Of a stretch of 46,000 bases of DNA, positions 15,468-27,716 are shown one piece after another. The notes beneath the pieces are model-generated. The model was not told where the DNA came from and did not search any database. It saw nothing but the letters and a program-made list of their open reading frames with translations. The stretch comes from Chrysomallon squamiferum. Its lineage: Eukaryota; Mollusca; Gastropoda; Neomphalida; Peltospiridae. Position numbers and translations under genes: made by a program. Position 1 is the stretch's first letter. Every line of letters starts with the position of its first letter. The stretch spans positions 30,946,027-30,992,026 of the forward strand of contig CM022672.1 of NCBI GenBank assembly GCA_012295275.1, given 5' to 3'.

Positions 15468-16180
15468 AGTACAATCTTTAAACTTCCGACCGAAAATAAG
15501 CATTTACTACAGCTTATAATAATCTTTAAACTCAAAATCGAAAATAAGCATTCATCAATACTACAACTTATTATAATCTTTAAACTCAAAACCGAAAGGC
15601 ATTAAAGAATACTACTAGATCTACAACTACTACTAATTTTTAAATTCAAAACCGAAAATAATCATTTAACAATACAACGGCTAATAACAATAATCTTTAA
15701 ACTCAAAACTGAAAATGAGCATTTAATACTACTACTAATAATAATCTTTAAATTCAACGCGAAAATAAGCAGTTAGCAATACTATTACTATTACAATTTA
15801 AACTCAAAACGAAAATAAACATTCAACAATATTTCTACTACAAGTTCTAATCTTCAAAATGGAAACAAGCATTTAACTACTTCTACTACTAATATTATTT
15901 AAACTCAAAATGGAAATAAGCATTTAACTACTTCTACTACTAATATTATTTAAACTCAAAATGGAAATAAGCATTTAACTACTTCTACTACTAATATTAT
16001 TTAAACTCAAAATGGAAATAAGCATTTAACTACTTCTACTACTAATATTATTTAAACTCAAAATGGAAATAAGCATTTAACTACTTCTACTACTAATATT
16101 ATTTAAACTCAAAATGGAAATAAGCATTTAACTACTATTACTACTAATAACGCTTGAACTCAAAACCGAAAATAAGCACT
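15468..16180 (+). repeat. Minisatellite, 51-bp core unit with diverged flanking units
   Basis: The unit is aaactcaaaatggaaataag + catttaactacttctactac + taatattattt. Near-identical copies begin at 15901, 15952, 16003, 16054 and 16105 (exactly 51 bp apart). To the left, 15470-15900, units are longer and more diverged (ctcaaaaccgaaaataagca with (acta)n filler). The last unit, at about 16156, is also diverged. Confidence 0.95.
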
Positions 16181-16184
16181 GGAA

Positions 16185-16720
16185 ATCGTAACAACCTCGG
16201 GACCAGTGACGTATTAGCTAACTAACTACATGTGAAGAAGACATTTCTCCTGACACTAAATGCTTTTCGTTAGTTTACAAGTGGTTCTGTGTTAGCTTCC
16301 CTCGGAAAGCCATCAATAACTCGAGTACCACTTCATTCTAATATGTAGGTCACAAGGTGCATTCGTTACACACCAAACCAAACCGAACGCTGTCGGTTTC
16401 CATCTTATTTATCTGGCAGACGTGTTCGCTGGCAACCTCGGCGTGAACGTGGAAACGACGTGACGGTTACAGACGTTGTTACGGATGATGCTCGGCGTTC
16501 GCCGTGGAAATGTTCCTCTCGGGTAACATAAACATTTTTCTCCCCACAATAAACTCTCCTGTCTGAAGTCGCGTTGCCAGAAGGATCACATTGTTTCCAT
16601 TTCTTATCTTTGTTTTATATCTTTATCTCTCAAGAGCGCCGTTTTGAAATGGTTTCGAGATTTCGAGACTTCGAGTTCGCAGTATTACTTATTCTCGGCT
16701 TTAGATGTATTGACTCTTTA
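16185..16720. other. Repeat-poor, GC-richer island
   Basis: Mixed composition with many CpGs (for example ggcgtgaacgtggaaacgac + gtgacgg at 16440). No open frame or motif recognised. It ends in a small tcgagatttcgagacttcgag direct repeat at about 16650. Candidate cis-regulatory DNA by composition only. Confidence 0.3.
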
Positions 16721-16744
16721 AAGAGTTTTCAAAGTCAATGAATG

Positions 16745-16790
16745 TTTTTTTATTTTTATTTTTATTTTTATTTTTATTTTTATTTTTTTA
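16745..16790. repeat. (TTTTTA)n microsatellite
   Basis: Six or more consecutive hexamers. Confidence 0.9.
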
Positions 16791-16917
16791 TTGCTGTATT
16801 CGTTTGGATTATTGTTATTTGCAAATAATAACAGACATTTAGAAGTTACTGTGAGTTGTTAGACATTCGTTATTAGATACTTAGATAATGTTCGCGAGTA
16901 ATTTCTGTTACAAAATA

Positions 16918-17300
16918 TTTTAACTATACATATTCAAAGATACATTTATAAATTATTATACTGAAGTTAACTAAGATCTGTTCATATTCGTTATTATTTC
17001 CATCATAGACTGTATTAGCTACACGTATACAAAGTTACATGTATAAATTATTATACTGACGTTAACTATGAGTTCTTCATAGTCGTTATTATTTCCGTTA
17101 TTAGCTACACGTATACAAAGTTACATGTATAAATTATTATACTAACGTTAACTATGATTTCTTCATATTCGTTATTATTTCCATTATAGAACTGTATTAA
17201 CTACACGTATACAAAGTTACATGTATAAATTGTTATTCCGGAGTTAACGTACAAACTATTTCAGTAACAGACAATTTTAGTTATGCGTGTGTTAAGTTAC
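16918..17300 (+). repeat. Minisatellite with ~86-96-bp units
   Basis: Four copies, starting at about 16923, 17019, 17105 and 17201, of ctacacgtatacaaagttac + atgtataaattattatactg + acgttaactatg...cttcatattcgttattattt. Weaker echoes (acgcgta...ttatactga) continue to about 17560. Confidence 0.9.
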
Positions 17301-17559
17301 ACATACATTATATTGAAGTTGTATTCGTTTCATGTCAGATAACCTTCGCGAACAGTTTATATTAGAGCCTGTTATCGCAACACGTATATTATGCTGCATC
17401 TGTATTATACTGAAGATAACTGCTATATCCGTCGTTAATTCATGATTCGCGAAATATTTGTGTTTATAACCGGTTCTAGCTACGCGTATTCTACATATAT
17501 ATTACTATAATTCATTAAATAACCTTAATTCATTAAATAACCTTCACGAACCGCTTTTA

Positions 17560-18380
17560 CGTTACGATTTGTCAATGGAGTTATCTTGCCCATGATTTAT
17601 TTTTCTATAAAAAAGGCCACCAAACACGTGGTGTAATCTGTGAACTGTTACCCTTCTAAACACGGCGGCCGAATCAAAGCCAGTGATCTTCTCGTATATC
17701 TAAAACATTCTGCTATGGGCGCGACCCGATTTGCGCAGATATTATTATTCTTTTGTGTCGAACGACTGAAATGCATACGCAAGCCGTAATGGATTACACT
17801 TACAGAAATAGCTGACATTCTTAGCGTTATCTCGCAACTTATCTTCGATTTTTATATATTTAAAGTGTTGATGACTACTCGATTTGCTTTTAACTTGTTT
17901 TCAAATAGAACATTTTTTTTTTTTTTTTAATCTTTTTTTTTTGATCAGAGGGCGGACGTTGGAACACGTGCAGGGGATTAAAACAAATAATATAAACAAT
18001 ATTTTATGCACGTTAAAATATATATAAATCTTTTAATCTATTCGTGTCAAATGCAGTACAGATATTTCGTAAACTTTGTTATACCCGCCCGTCTGAAGTA
18101 CAATGTAATCTGTTATCTTCGAGTATTTTTTTTTTTAAAAAAGACCAGCTCGCTGTATTCTATCACCTGATGGTGTACCCACCCGTTACGCCCTGTTCAC
18201 CTTCGTTTAGCTCACACAATGGCCGCACAGTGACGTCTGCTCGATTCAGAAAACGTTTGGCTGATATTTAGCGCGTGATAAACGAATTTTGTTCTTTATT
18301 TGTTAATTTTTTAAAATTTCTGTGCGTTCAAATCGACTATGATGATAATAATCGCCGTTAAAAATACCTTTTTTTTTTTA
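17560..18380. other. Intergenic, mixed composition, no gene recognised
   Basis: Contains T-runs near 17911-17928 and segments with cacgtg E-boxes (ccaaacacgtgg at about 17621; ggaacacgtgc at 17961). Nothing coding could be supported. Confidence 0.4.
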
Positions 18381-18385
18381 TTCTC

Positions 18386-18432
18386 CACACACACACACAC
18401 ACACACACACAGTCACATATATATATATATGC
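18386..18432. repeat. (CA)n and (TA)n microsatellite
   Basis: CA run about 18387-18412 followed by a short TA run. Confidence 0.95.
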
Positions 18433-18558
18433 AACGACATCAAAATTAATTTGTATAATTTTGTTGTTTTCGTAATTATTAATTTACTATTTTAATTATT
18501 ATTAAAACACCATCTAATTTAATTTGGATTTCTACTTATTATTTGATTTAAAAATTTA

Positions 18559-18619
<61 letters not shown>

Positions 18620-18620
18620 G
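18559..18620. repeat. (TTA)n microsatellite
   Basis: About twenty perfect triplets. Confidence 0.97.
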
Positions 18621-18735
18621 TTGAATAATGAATTAATGGTTTCCATGGCAGTGTCTTTGTTTTACTTTGTTTTAATACAACGTTTACTTTTTAATCTAAA
18701 CACGCAAAGCAGTTATTAGGTTTCTGTAATTTAGC

Positions 18736-18743
18736 TGACGTCA
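18736..18743. promoter_or_regulatory. Palindromic CRE-type site TGACGTCA
   Basis: A perfect 8-bp CREB/ATF consensus in otherwise plain intergenic sequence. A chance match is possible in a window this long. Confidence 0.25.
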
Positions 18744-19189
18744 TTAATATTTGTTACATCAGTTTAAGTAATAGAAAAGTCATCATTGTATTTAGTGTGT
18801 GGTTTAGGGAGGTGTTTGATGTGTTTTTTCAATCCTGAGTAACACAAATGACTGTTTTATTTATCTAGATTAGTAGATAAATGCGTATTGATTTCATTAT
18901 CGCTATACAAAATAGTTCTTAAATAACAAACTGTTCTTTTTTCTCCGTCTTTCCTTTTTAAATGATACCGTTTTCAAAACAGCCTTTTAAGATCTAAACA
19001 AGCAATTAAACACCAAACAGCACAAACAAACACAGAAATAAAAACGTAATACATAGAAGTAAATACAGTTCAGTCCCAAAACGATTTCATTTTGATTACT
19101 GACCGAAAATATGGAAATTTATCTAGTTGTTATATCCTTATATTACGTACAGTTATTGCAGGACACATATACATAAATACATACATTCA

Positions 19190-19321
19190 TAGATACTTAC
19201 ATAGATGCATACATACATATATATATGTATATATGTATATATGTTTGTGTGTGTGTGCGTGTTACGCGTTACGTCTGTGTGCGTTTGCGTGTATTTATAT
19301 ATGTGTGTATATATATAGGAG

Positions 19322-19406
<85 letters not shown>

Positions 19407-19420
19407 CCTCCCTCCCTCTA
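19190..19420. repeat. Compound microsatellite (CATA)n, (GT)n, (CT)n, (CCCT)n
   Basis: The (CT)n run is at about 19322-19402, grading into CCCT units to 19418. Open frames crossing it are low-complexity artefacts. Confidence 0.95.
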
Positions 19421-19439
19421 TATTCAACTCTCTCTCTAT

Positions 19440-19740
19440 TTGCGATGAAAGCAGTCTATAGTTAACCTGATATTAAACTGGTTATCAATTCATTTAACAG
19501 CGAGGCGATGGTATCCACTCAGGAACACACAAACCTGTGTCTGCAGTTAACTGTTGGATAATCAGGGAACAAAATTATCTCTCTCAGAATCGCGGTAAGA
19601 TTAGTTCGCATAAAACACGCTTCGGTAGAAACGCTGTATCGAGTTTTTGACCCTTAAAACAACCCTGCTGATAACCCATCCCACACCAGCCAGAAACACA
19701 CACAACACTGCTCACTGTCTTGTACATGCACGCCACAGAA
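19440..19740. other. Repeat-poor island
   Basis: Non-repetitive sequence of mixed composition; nothing coding recognised. Confidence 0.35.
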
Positions 19741-19779
19741 TTGTTATATTATTGTTGTTGTTGTTTTAACAGAGTAAGT

Positions 19780-19884
19780 GCAAAATAAATAAATAAAATA
19801 AATAAAAAATAAATAAAATAAATAAATAAATAAATAAATAAATAAAAATAAATAAATAAATAAATAAGCAAATAAATAAATAAG

Positions 19885-19935
<51 letters not shown>

Positions 19936-20044
19936 AAATAAATAATAAATAAAGAACAGTAAAAAAATTAATAAAAGAAATGAATAAATAAATGTGTCTG
20001 TAGGCGCGCGCACACACACACGCACGCACACACACACACACACA
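19780..20044. repeat. (AAAT)n tetranucleotide array and (CA)n
   Basis: AAAT units with scattered G/C interruptions at about 19785-19990, then CA/CG dinucleotides at 20004-20043. Confidence 0.95.
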
Positions 20045-20257
20045 TCATCTGGCCAACAGCACCTTAATACGAAGACTAATTGAAATGTCAGTATTTAAAG
20101 ACAACCATAGCCATTTAATTTTGACATATGAAACTAATGTTTTTAATCTTTATAAAAATCTTCTTTTCTTCATTATTTTAATTTCTTTTTTTTTTTTTTT
20201 CAATTATTTTCATTACTGTTTTTGTTTTTTTAGTTATATAAATGAAACAAACTTCTT

Positions 20258-20760
20258 TCTTCCTTTGTGTTGTGTTTGTGCGTGTGTCAGTGTGTATTAA
20301 TGTGTGTGTGTGTGTATGTCGTGTTTATTTATAATGTGTGTGTGTGTGTGTTGTGTAAGTATATGTCTGCGAATGTGTATGTGTCTTTGTGCATATGTGT
20401 ATGTGTTTATTTGTGTATGTATATGTTGTGTAAGTTTATGTATATGTGTTTGTGTGTATGTATGTTGTGTACCTTTATGTGTGTGTCTATCTTGTGTAAG
20501 TCAGTGTATGTGTATCTTGTGCGTACTTTAACTGTGTATATTTGTTTGTGTTTATATATGTTGTGTACGTTTATATTTGTGTTTATATATGTTGTGTATA
20601 TATGTGTTTGTGTTTATACATGTTGTGTACGTGTATATGTGTTTGTGTAGTGTCAAAGTGTTTGTTTACGAGTGTGTATGTATGTATATGTTGTATAACT
20701 TTATGTGTAAGTGTATGTGTGCGTGGGTATGTTGTATGTGTTGTGTGTGTGTGTATCATT
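20258..20760. repeat. ~500-bp cryptically simple GT-rich tract
   Basis: Irregular mixture of tgtg, tatg, tttgtg and gttgtgta words with a loose ~40-bp periodicity (ttgtgtaagtttatgt, ttgtgtacgtttatat). Overlapping Cys/Val-rich open frames in several frames are artefacts of this composition. Confidence 0.9.
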
Positions 20761-20809
20761 TTCATTCATTTTTTTTTCTTCTTCTTCTTTCTTTTTTAAC
20801 ACAAACACT

Positions 20810-21125
20810 CCTTGTAGGAGGTCGTCAGCTTTCGAAACGGATACGTCGGTGTGTTTTACACCAAAAACAAACCGAGTTTGATTTGTGGGGGAACCATTGT
20901 CGGTGATCACCGGTGTGACGGTGGGGGGTGGAAGTGTCCCGGGATTAACTCCAGTTTGTTCATCTCGACCAGTTGGCCGAAGTACGGACAAAGGAAGAGA
21001 TTCTCGAGAGCCGTGATTTGAAACGCGTGTCAGACGTCAGTAAACTCACGTACAATAATGACACCCTTCTTCAGTGTTCTCGCTACTCGCTGGGTAACTG
21101 TGCGGCAAATTTTTACACACAGGAA
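20810..21125. other. Repeat-poor, GC-richer island
   Basis: Balanced composition, including the 12-bp palindrome CGGTGATCACCG near 20900. Open frames run on both strands, none with a recognised motif. Candidate regulatory sequence only. Confidence 0.3.
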
Positions 21126-21259
21126 TAAGGGGAAAGAAAAAAATTAAAAATCAGGTGTTTTTTTGTTGTTTTTTTCTTCTGCTTTTTGGGGGTTTTATTA
21201 TAGTTATAAGGATATTTGTGAATGTTCTGTTTATTACCAGATGAAATTTAAGCTGCGTT

Positions 21260-21262
<3 letters not shown>

Positions 21263-21297
<35 letters not shown>
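21263..21297. repeat. Poly(T), 35 bases
   Basis: Uninterrupted T run. Other long A/T runs in the window include 32586-32615, 37981-38008, 39407-39435 and 40545-40568. Confidence 0.97.
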
Positions 21298-21298
<1 letters not shown>

Positions 21299-21299
21299 T

Positions 21300-23030
21300 G
21301 TTGTTCCTTGTTTGAATGTGAAATCATGAGAAGAAAAGAAAAGAACAGCTCGCCTCCATAATGGGACCAATTATTATTTTAGTACGTTTTAAACTGTGTC
21401 GTAAATGTTAGGGAGGAACAGGAAAGAAAAAATTAAAATTCAATCCCTTTTTTAACTAGAATTTCTTCTTGTTTTGGGGTTTTAAACATATTTCTTAATA
21501 ACGGTTTTGAAAAATAATTCTTAGTATTTTTTATTTATTTATTATTATTATTTTTTTTTTCAATAGGTGATGTTTTAGCCCGATATTTCGTGAATGAAAT
21601 ATACGACATTTCTTTTTTTAATGAAAAGTGAACTAAATGGCGCATATATTTGGTGGAACAAATCTATGGACAAGTACCTCAACACTGTATTTTGATTTTA
21701 CTTTTTAAAAAACCGCTCTGAAACTTTTCTTCTAAGCCAGTATTTTCATTACTGCAAGATAAATTTTTAAAAATCCTCACTGGTTTTGAATGCTTATTCA
21801 TCGAAACACTCCTCCATAACCAGACTGCTGGTGGTCATACTCTTCAATAGTTTACAATAAATCCAATAAATTAACAGTTTATATTAAAATGATTCTGAAT
21901 ACAAGTCTCGTAGACTGTATATTACCTACACGTTTGTGAGATATTTATTTATTTTTTTTTTTTTTATTTATTTTTTTTATTATTTATTTTTTTTTTTTAA
22001 TTTTTTTTCGAATCTGATGATAATACGAAAAACACCTGATACAAATCATCACGTTGAGAATTTATCGTTCTTGCCAAAGATAAGCTCGGATTAGACGGCT
22101 TAACTTCGCTAAACAGAAGCGAAAGCAATTAGAGCTCTACAATGGATTCTGCCAGACAGTTAAGTTTATTTACCATGAGAGAAAAAAAAAAAAAAAAAAA
22201 ATCCCGCAGCCTGTTAATGTTTTCACCATCACGAACGTTGGTATGAAGTGTACAATGACGTTAACGACGATTCACACGACGTCCCGAACTGTGTACTCTG
22301 TCCCCGACACAGTCTTAATTAAAACATAAATATTTAAGAATTTATTAATTTGTTTACCGTCGGTAGACAAAGCGATACCATAGCACTTTTGAACAAAAAA
22401 AAAATAAAATAAAAAATAAAAAGAATTCGTCTTTCTCTCATATTGTTATTTCAGTGAGATGTGTCAACTAAAAAAAAAAAAAGATTTAAAATAATTTCCA
22501 GAAGGAATCCCGCGTCGTTGTAAAGTTTAACAACAACTTCAAAATCGTGACAGGAATTAATGAACTTCAGTTATTCCGAACATGTTCAACGAGCAAAGAT
22601 TTAAATTATAACAAAGGGCGAAAAAAAAAAAATGTCAGGTTTTCACACTGTTTTTCATTTAGAATTCAGATTTATATTCAAAACAGTAGCAGAGTGTTAT
22701 TTGAATAAATACAGTTGCTTTGAAGTAAGTAAATTATACTTTTACTGCTGCAAAAGCAAAATATAAACTTTGTCATTTTATATTTCCTGTTATTCAGAAA
22801 TTATGAAATTTTCTGTATAATGTGTAGGTTTTTTTTTTTTTTTTTTTTATGCTTTTAAATGCTTATAAATGTATGAATATATTTTCATGGTCCTTATAAG
22901 TATTATATATTTATTTTTTGTTTATTATTTTATTTTGTTTTGTTTATTTATGAAATTATGTTGTTATTTTTTTCCTATTAAATTTCTTTAATAACAATCC
23001 AGCTAATAGATAGTTCAGTGTAGCTTAGGA
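21300..23030. other. AT-rich intergenic sequence with homopolymer runs
   Basis: Many A/T runs (for example 22179-22200 and 22830-22848). A less AT-rich patch at about 22200-22320 contains several acg and cacgacg words. No gene recognised. Confidence 0.5.
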
Positions 23031-23032
<2 letters not shown>

Positions 23033-23089
<57 letters not shown>

Positions 23090-23105
23090 TAAATAAATAA
23101 AAATA
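23033..23105. repeat. (AAT)n microsatellite
   Basis: About seventeen AAT triplets followed by AAAT units. Confidence 0.97.
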
Positions 23106-23820
23106 GTTATATAGGAAATTAAAAAAAATAATTAATTTAAAGTAAAAAATTAACTTCTATTTCAGTTTAGATGGGTCATTCTTACTTCGATGAGTTTCTA
23201 AATATTACGAAATTAAAGCCCTAACGAAAACGTCAAATACGAGGCTAGAATACATCGTATTAGTCATTTTAGAAATAACGAATCATATTCGTACATAGTT
23301 AAAAGGTAGGAAATGAAAATTAGGTGTCCTTAGATATGTTACCTCAAAACTGATTGGTTAGCCAATCAGAATTGTGTTGCTCACCACGTCATATTAGAAC
23401 ATACGATCTCTTACATCTAACGCAGTTTGGTTACAAAGGCCACAGTTAAAAATCCATTATCAGAGTAACTTTACCACCTAAACCTAGAATGTCCACATTT
23501 AACCTTTTAACATAATGACCATGAAAAATACGAAATTTCGTCCAACCAGCTTGAAGTTCCTGAAACGATTACCTATCTGCAGCAGGATTCGAGAAATTGC
23601 CCTAAAAACAAGTATATAAAAATGTATAATTAATCTTAATGGGGAAATCTATTCATTATTAAGAAATTGGGAAAGCTATTTTAGTATCGATTTCAAAGTG
23701 AAAGTTTTTTAACCATGGGTAGTTAGTTTTAAACACACACACAAATAAACAAATATTTCATGTCATATTTATCCTTCTTCGAACTCTGGCCATTTCAACC
23801 ATCCTGAAAAGTACAGTTTA
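23106..23820. other. Intergenic, non-repetitive AT-rich sequence
   Basis: No coding potential recognised. It contains the paired CCAAT palindrome at 23350-23369, listed separately. Confidence 0.4.
23350..23369. promoter_or_regulatory. Inverted CCAAT pair (8-bp arms)
   Basis: ctgattggttagccaatcag: perfect 8-bp arms around TTAG, placing ATTGG and CCAAT back to back. Could be an NF-Y type double site or the tip of a degenerate inverted-repeat element. Confidence 0.3.
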
Positions 23821-23821
23821 T

Positions 23822-23852
<31 letters not shown>

Positions 23853-24082
23853 AAGAAAAAGTCTGATCGAAATATAAAACAGAAACATAAACATATATAT
23901 ATATATATATATATAACAATAATAAAAATAAAAAATAATAAAAAAATAACTCCTCAATTTGTATTTATTTTAATTTATTTATGTTTTTTTTTATATTCCC
24001 AAATTACTCCTCATCCGATGAATTTTGTATTTTTATTTTATTTTATTCATTCATTCATTCATTCATTCATTCATTCATTCTT
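23821..24082. repeat. (AAG)n, (TA)n and (ATTC)n microsatellites
   Basis: AAG run at about 23823-23860, TA at about 23892-23914, ATTC/TTCA units at about 24043-24079. Confidence 0.93.
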
Positions 24083-25250
24083 GATATTAAAATAACTAAA
24101 TAAAGATAAATTTCTCGTAAGACATAGTTTTCATTATCGCTTACATTAAACAAACAGGAAACAAGCTGTTTTATTACTGCATCAAAATCTGTTATGAAAC
24201 TAACGAAGCTTGAGCTTCATGGTTCTTTAACATAGGAAGTGCCGCAGAAGCGACTGTACTCCATATTGCTTCATAATTTTAATTCCAAATCTGAATTTAA
24301 AAAAAATGGAAGTCGTCTGTTTAAAAAGATAACCGCAGTTACCCAGACTACGTTTCAGGGCCTTGAAAATTTAGATCAGCCGGTGATCAAGATATTAATA
24401 ATTAGTCGAAAACAAAATTAAATAAAAGTTAAAAATACTCCATCCTGAGTTAATTACATTGCTTTGAATTTGCAGATTTATTTATTCTCATTAAAATAGT
24501 AATAATAATAATATCAACAACAACAACAACAATAATTTAAGATAATAATAATAATAATAACCATACTACTACTTACTGCTACTCCTAATAAATAAATTAT
24601 TTAATTAATGAAAAGAAATATAAATACACGCTCACGAAATCGTTCTATTCAAACTGAAAGCACAGTTATTAAAATAATCAGTTCACTTCACAGTTTTTCA
24701 TTTAAACAACAATTAATTATAAAATAAATTAAAATCTTCTTCTTCTTGTTCGTCCTCGTTTCGTCAGAGAAGGGAACTCAACAACATTATGGCGGCAAAC
24801 CCAGACTGACGCAGACGGCGGATATTTGATCTTACGTCAGTTTCCAAACTGTAACTGGCTGACGTCTGCCGAATATTTACAGTTTTAGTCTAAAACTGTA
24901 ACAAATTTTTTATTACCTTCAACAATTTCATTGGTGTTGTTATTCCCTAAAAATCTCAGTGGTTTTTTTTTTTTTTTTTTTTCTCATAAATAATCGTAAG
25001 AAGATTTCAAACGATTCGCCACCAAACTGCGATGTCGCTCAGGCAGGTCAGAGGTCACATGTCGCTGTTTATTTTAAGCTTTAGACGGGTTTGTTTGGAA
25101 TGCAGTGACATTTATTAGTTTTGTGTGCAGTTGAAATGAAATTCAACCATCTTGGTGAAAAGATGATCATGTCACGGTGTACTGAAATATCAGGTTTAAT
25201 TTATTTGACAAAACAGCAGCAAACACGGCAATGGTAACAACACCAATAAC
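24083..25250. other. Intergenic; includes a GC-richer patch at 24,750-24,900
   Basis: The patch holds ATGGCGGC (24789-24796, YY1-like). It also holds two related segments, ctgacgcagacggcggatat (about 24807) and ctgacgtctgccgaatattt (about 24859). The rest is AT-rich with AAT/AAC runs at 24500-24560. No gene recognised. Confidence 0.4.
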
Positions 25251-25283
25251 AACAACTACAGCAACAATAATAAAAAATAATAA

Positions 25284-25284
<1 letters not shown>

Positions 25285-25344
<60 letters not shown>

Positions 25345-25345
25345 T
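25285..25345. repeat. (AAT)n microsatellite
   Basis: Nearly pure AAT triplets. Confidence 0.97.
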
Positions 25346-26230
25346 AAACTCTGCCATAAAATTCTTTAGGTTTTTTTATTACTGTTTTATCAGTTAATGC
25401 AGTTACTTAATTCAAATAATTTATTATAATAAATAAAACCAATCAGCATAACATTATAAATGTTACATTCTGGAGTTTATTGTAAGTTTTATTTATTTAC
25501 TTATTTACTTTCTTACTTACTTATTTACTAACTTATTTATTTAATTTTTGATGGGATATATAGATGAGTTGAGAAATAAAACAGTTAATTTCATTTAGTT
25601 TCTTCATTAATATTTATTTCCTGGATAATAATAACGACAGTGTCCATGTAGTTTATAAACTTACTTCAAGAATTTTATGAAAAATTTCAGTTTTTGTTAA
25701 ATCTAATGAGAGAAAAAAAAAATTATACTAAAAAAAAAAAAATTAATAAAAAAAAAAAAAAAAAAAAATTCTTCACCGTAAAATCTAGCTACGTGATAGC
25801 CAGAAAGTCTACTCTTAATTAAAATGATTTCTAAATTGGCAGAAACCGTCGCGCGTGCTTTGCACGAGCTCTATGACGTTAACTTTTTTGGTTCTGTTAG
25901 ATTAGATAATTTTATCAAAATTTAAAATGTCCATGGCTGCCATAATCACATTTAATGGACATTTATTTCCCCCTAATTACATAATATATAATTCCTGAAA
26001 GTTTAATGAAGATATCTGTATCGTCTGTTAGTCATTGGTTGCTATGGTATTCTGTTGCAGACTGCTCCCTAAATTTTTGAGGTCTTTTTCTCAATATGGC
26101 TTCTTGCGATGAGTCGATGACCTCGATACAATGGCAGTTGTTATAACTTTGCAACTTTTCAAAATAATAAACAAGATCTATGCATCACTGGAAAGAATAT
26201 TGCATTTAGAATGAGTGTGGTATGTGTGTG
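25346..26230. other. Intergenic, no feature
   Basis: Contains (TTTA/CTTA)n at about 25490-25545 and A-runs at about 25728-25768. Nothing else recognised. Confidence 0.5.
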
Positions 26231-26231
26231 T

Positions 26232-26241
26232 ATATGTGTGT

Positions 26242-26289
<48 letters not shown>

Positions 26290-26296
26290 CGCGCGC
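26232..26296. repeat. (TG)n(CG)n alternating purine-pyrimidine tract
   Basis: From about 26243 a perfect TG run leads straight into eight GC dinucleotides (26281-26296). A classical Z-DNA-prone sequence. Confidence 0.95.
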
Positions 26297-26299
26297 CAA

Positions 26300-27110
26300 A
26301 TATATTCATCTCTCAAATTCGAAATTTTGACTCGTGGATTTGTTTTCGCCTCTTAAAATTAATTTAATTTTTAAATAACGTTTTAATCATGGCAGAAATT
26401 AGATAAACTGTCTCTTAATTCCACATATATGTATATTATTTATAAAATAAACCTTATAATACATGCATATATTTATATGTGTGTGTGTGTGGTTTATACA
26501 TATATAAATTTATATAATTTTGCGTTTTAAATAATGAAAAGAGCAACAATATCCTTAAAAAGAAGTGCAGAACTATAATCATCAGTTATAGATGATTGAT
26601 AAGGTATTTCGCCTTTGTTTGTTAAAACACATAAAAAGAACTTCCGGGTTCAGAAAGAAATTACCAATAAAACTGTCACTAATTAATTCATCAAATTACG
26701 TCATTATTATTTCGTCTGATGCTAAACGTGACGTCTGGATTTCATTAATTACCCAGATATTATTAGCTAAGCAGACGCTGTACATGCAACGACAGTAATG
26801 ACTTTATTATAATAACCTACATAGGATTACAGTACAGAGAAGAATGTGTTACAGATATATAATAACAAAATTAAAATTAAAATTACTTTGGTGTATGCAC
26901 TTAATAAACAATTTTTGAAATATTAACTCCTTAAGCGAGTATATAAAAGTGACTTTATCAGATTTTGATGGGATTTCTTTTAATAGTTTAATTATCACTT
27001 TTAAAACTAATATTCAAATTTTATATATATATATCAGTGAATATTACTTTTAAAATTAATAATTTTTTATGCTAGTATATTATCCTTTTAGTTTATTACT
27101 GTCTCGCTTG
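26300..27110. other. AT-rich intergenic sequence, no feature
   Basis: Short GT and TA runs only (26478-26491, 27022-27034). Confidence 0.5.
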
Positions 27111-27117
27111 TTTGTGT

Positions 27118-27138
27118 TTCTCTCTCTCTCTCTCTGTC

Positions 27139-27173
<35 letters not shown>

Positions 27174-27174
27174 G
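27118..27174. repeat. (CT)n microsatellite
   Basis: CT run with two GT interruptions. Confidence 0.95.
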
Positions 27175-27234
27175 GATGTGTTCAAATTTATTATTTTAAG
27201 GTGGTATCCAAAGTATTCGGTAAATATTAATACG

Positions 27235-27545
27235 TATTATTATTGCCGTCTGGTACTTTTCATCCGCAAATTTTACGAGAGAGATGCCGATGGAAAAACA
27301 GACGAGCACAAAAACTTGCGCACGGCAGAATAACGCGCTGGAACGTAACTGCTAGTTTTCTTTTGTCGCCATGTCAAGTCTTGATTTCCACGTTACACGC
27401 ATTCCCGCGTTTATGTCATGGATTCCCACAAAAGCCTGCAGCCTGTTGTCTGCACACCAGCCAGTCCGAGGCTAATGCTGCATGTCCGGTTCAGATCGCC
27501 TCAGTTTAAGATGACAGCCAGAACGAGGGAAAAACTTACATACGT
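27235..27545. other. Repeat-poor, GC-richer island (candidate enhancer)
   Basis: About 300 bp of balanced, non-repetitive sequence between microsatellites. An 88-codon open frame lacks any recognised domain. Judged on composition alone it resembles conserved regulatory DNA; the downstream LRR gene would be a natural target, but this is inference. Confidence 0.3.
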
Positions 27546-27634
27546 GATTTAAGAAGTACTGACAATAGAACCAGAATTGTTTTATCTTTGTTATTGTGTT
27601 GATTGCTAGCATTATTTACAAACAGGATACAACT

Positions 27635-27635
<1 letters not shown>

Positions 27636-27682
<47 letters not shown>

Positions 27683-27716
27683 TGTGTGTATATGTGTGTG
27701 TGTGTGAGTGTGTGTT
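27636..27716. repeat. (AAT)n then (GT)n
   Basis: AAT triplets at 27638-27681 followed directly by GT-rich units. Confidence 0.95.

Noticed and set aside
20258-20800. Cys/Val/Tyr-rich open frames up to 127 codons that look like cysteine-rich peptides
   Set aside because: All three forward frames give the same kind of peptide because the DNA is a GT-rich simple tract; no signal peptide or regular cysteine spacing.
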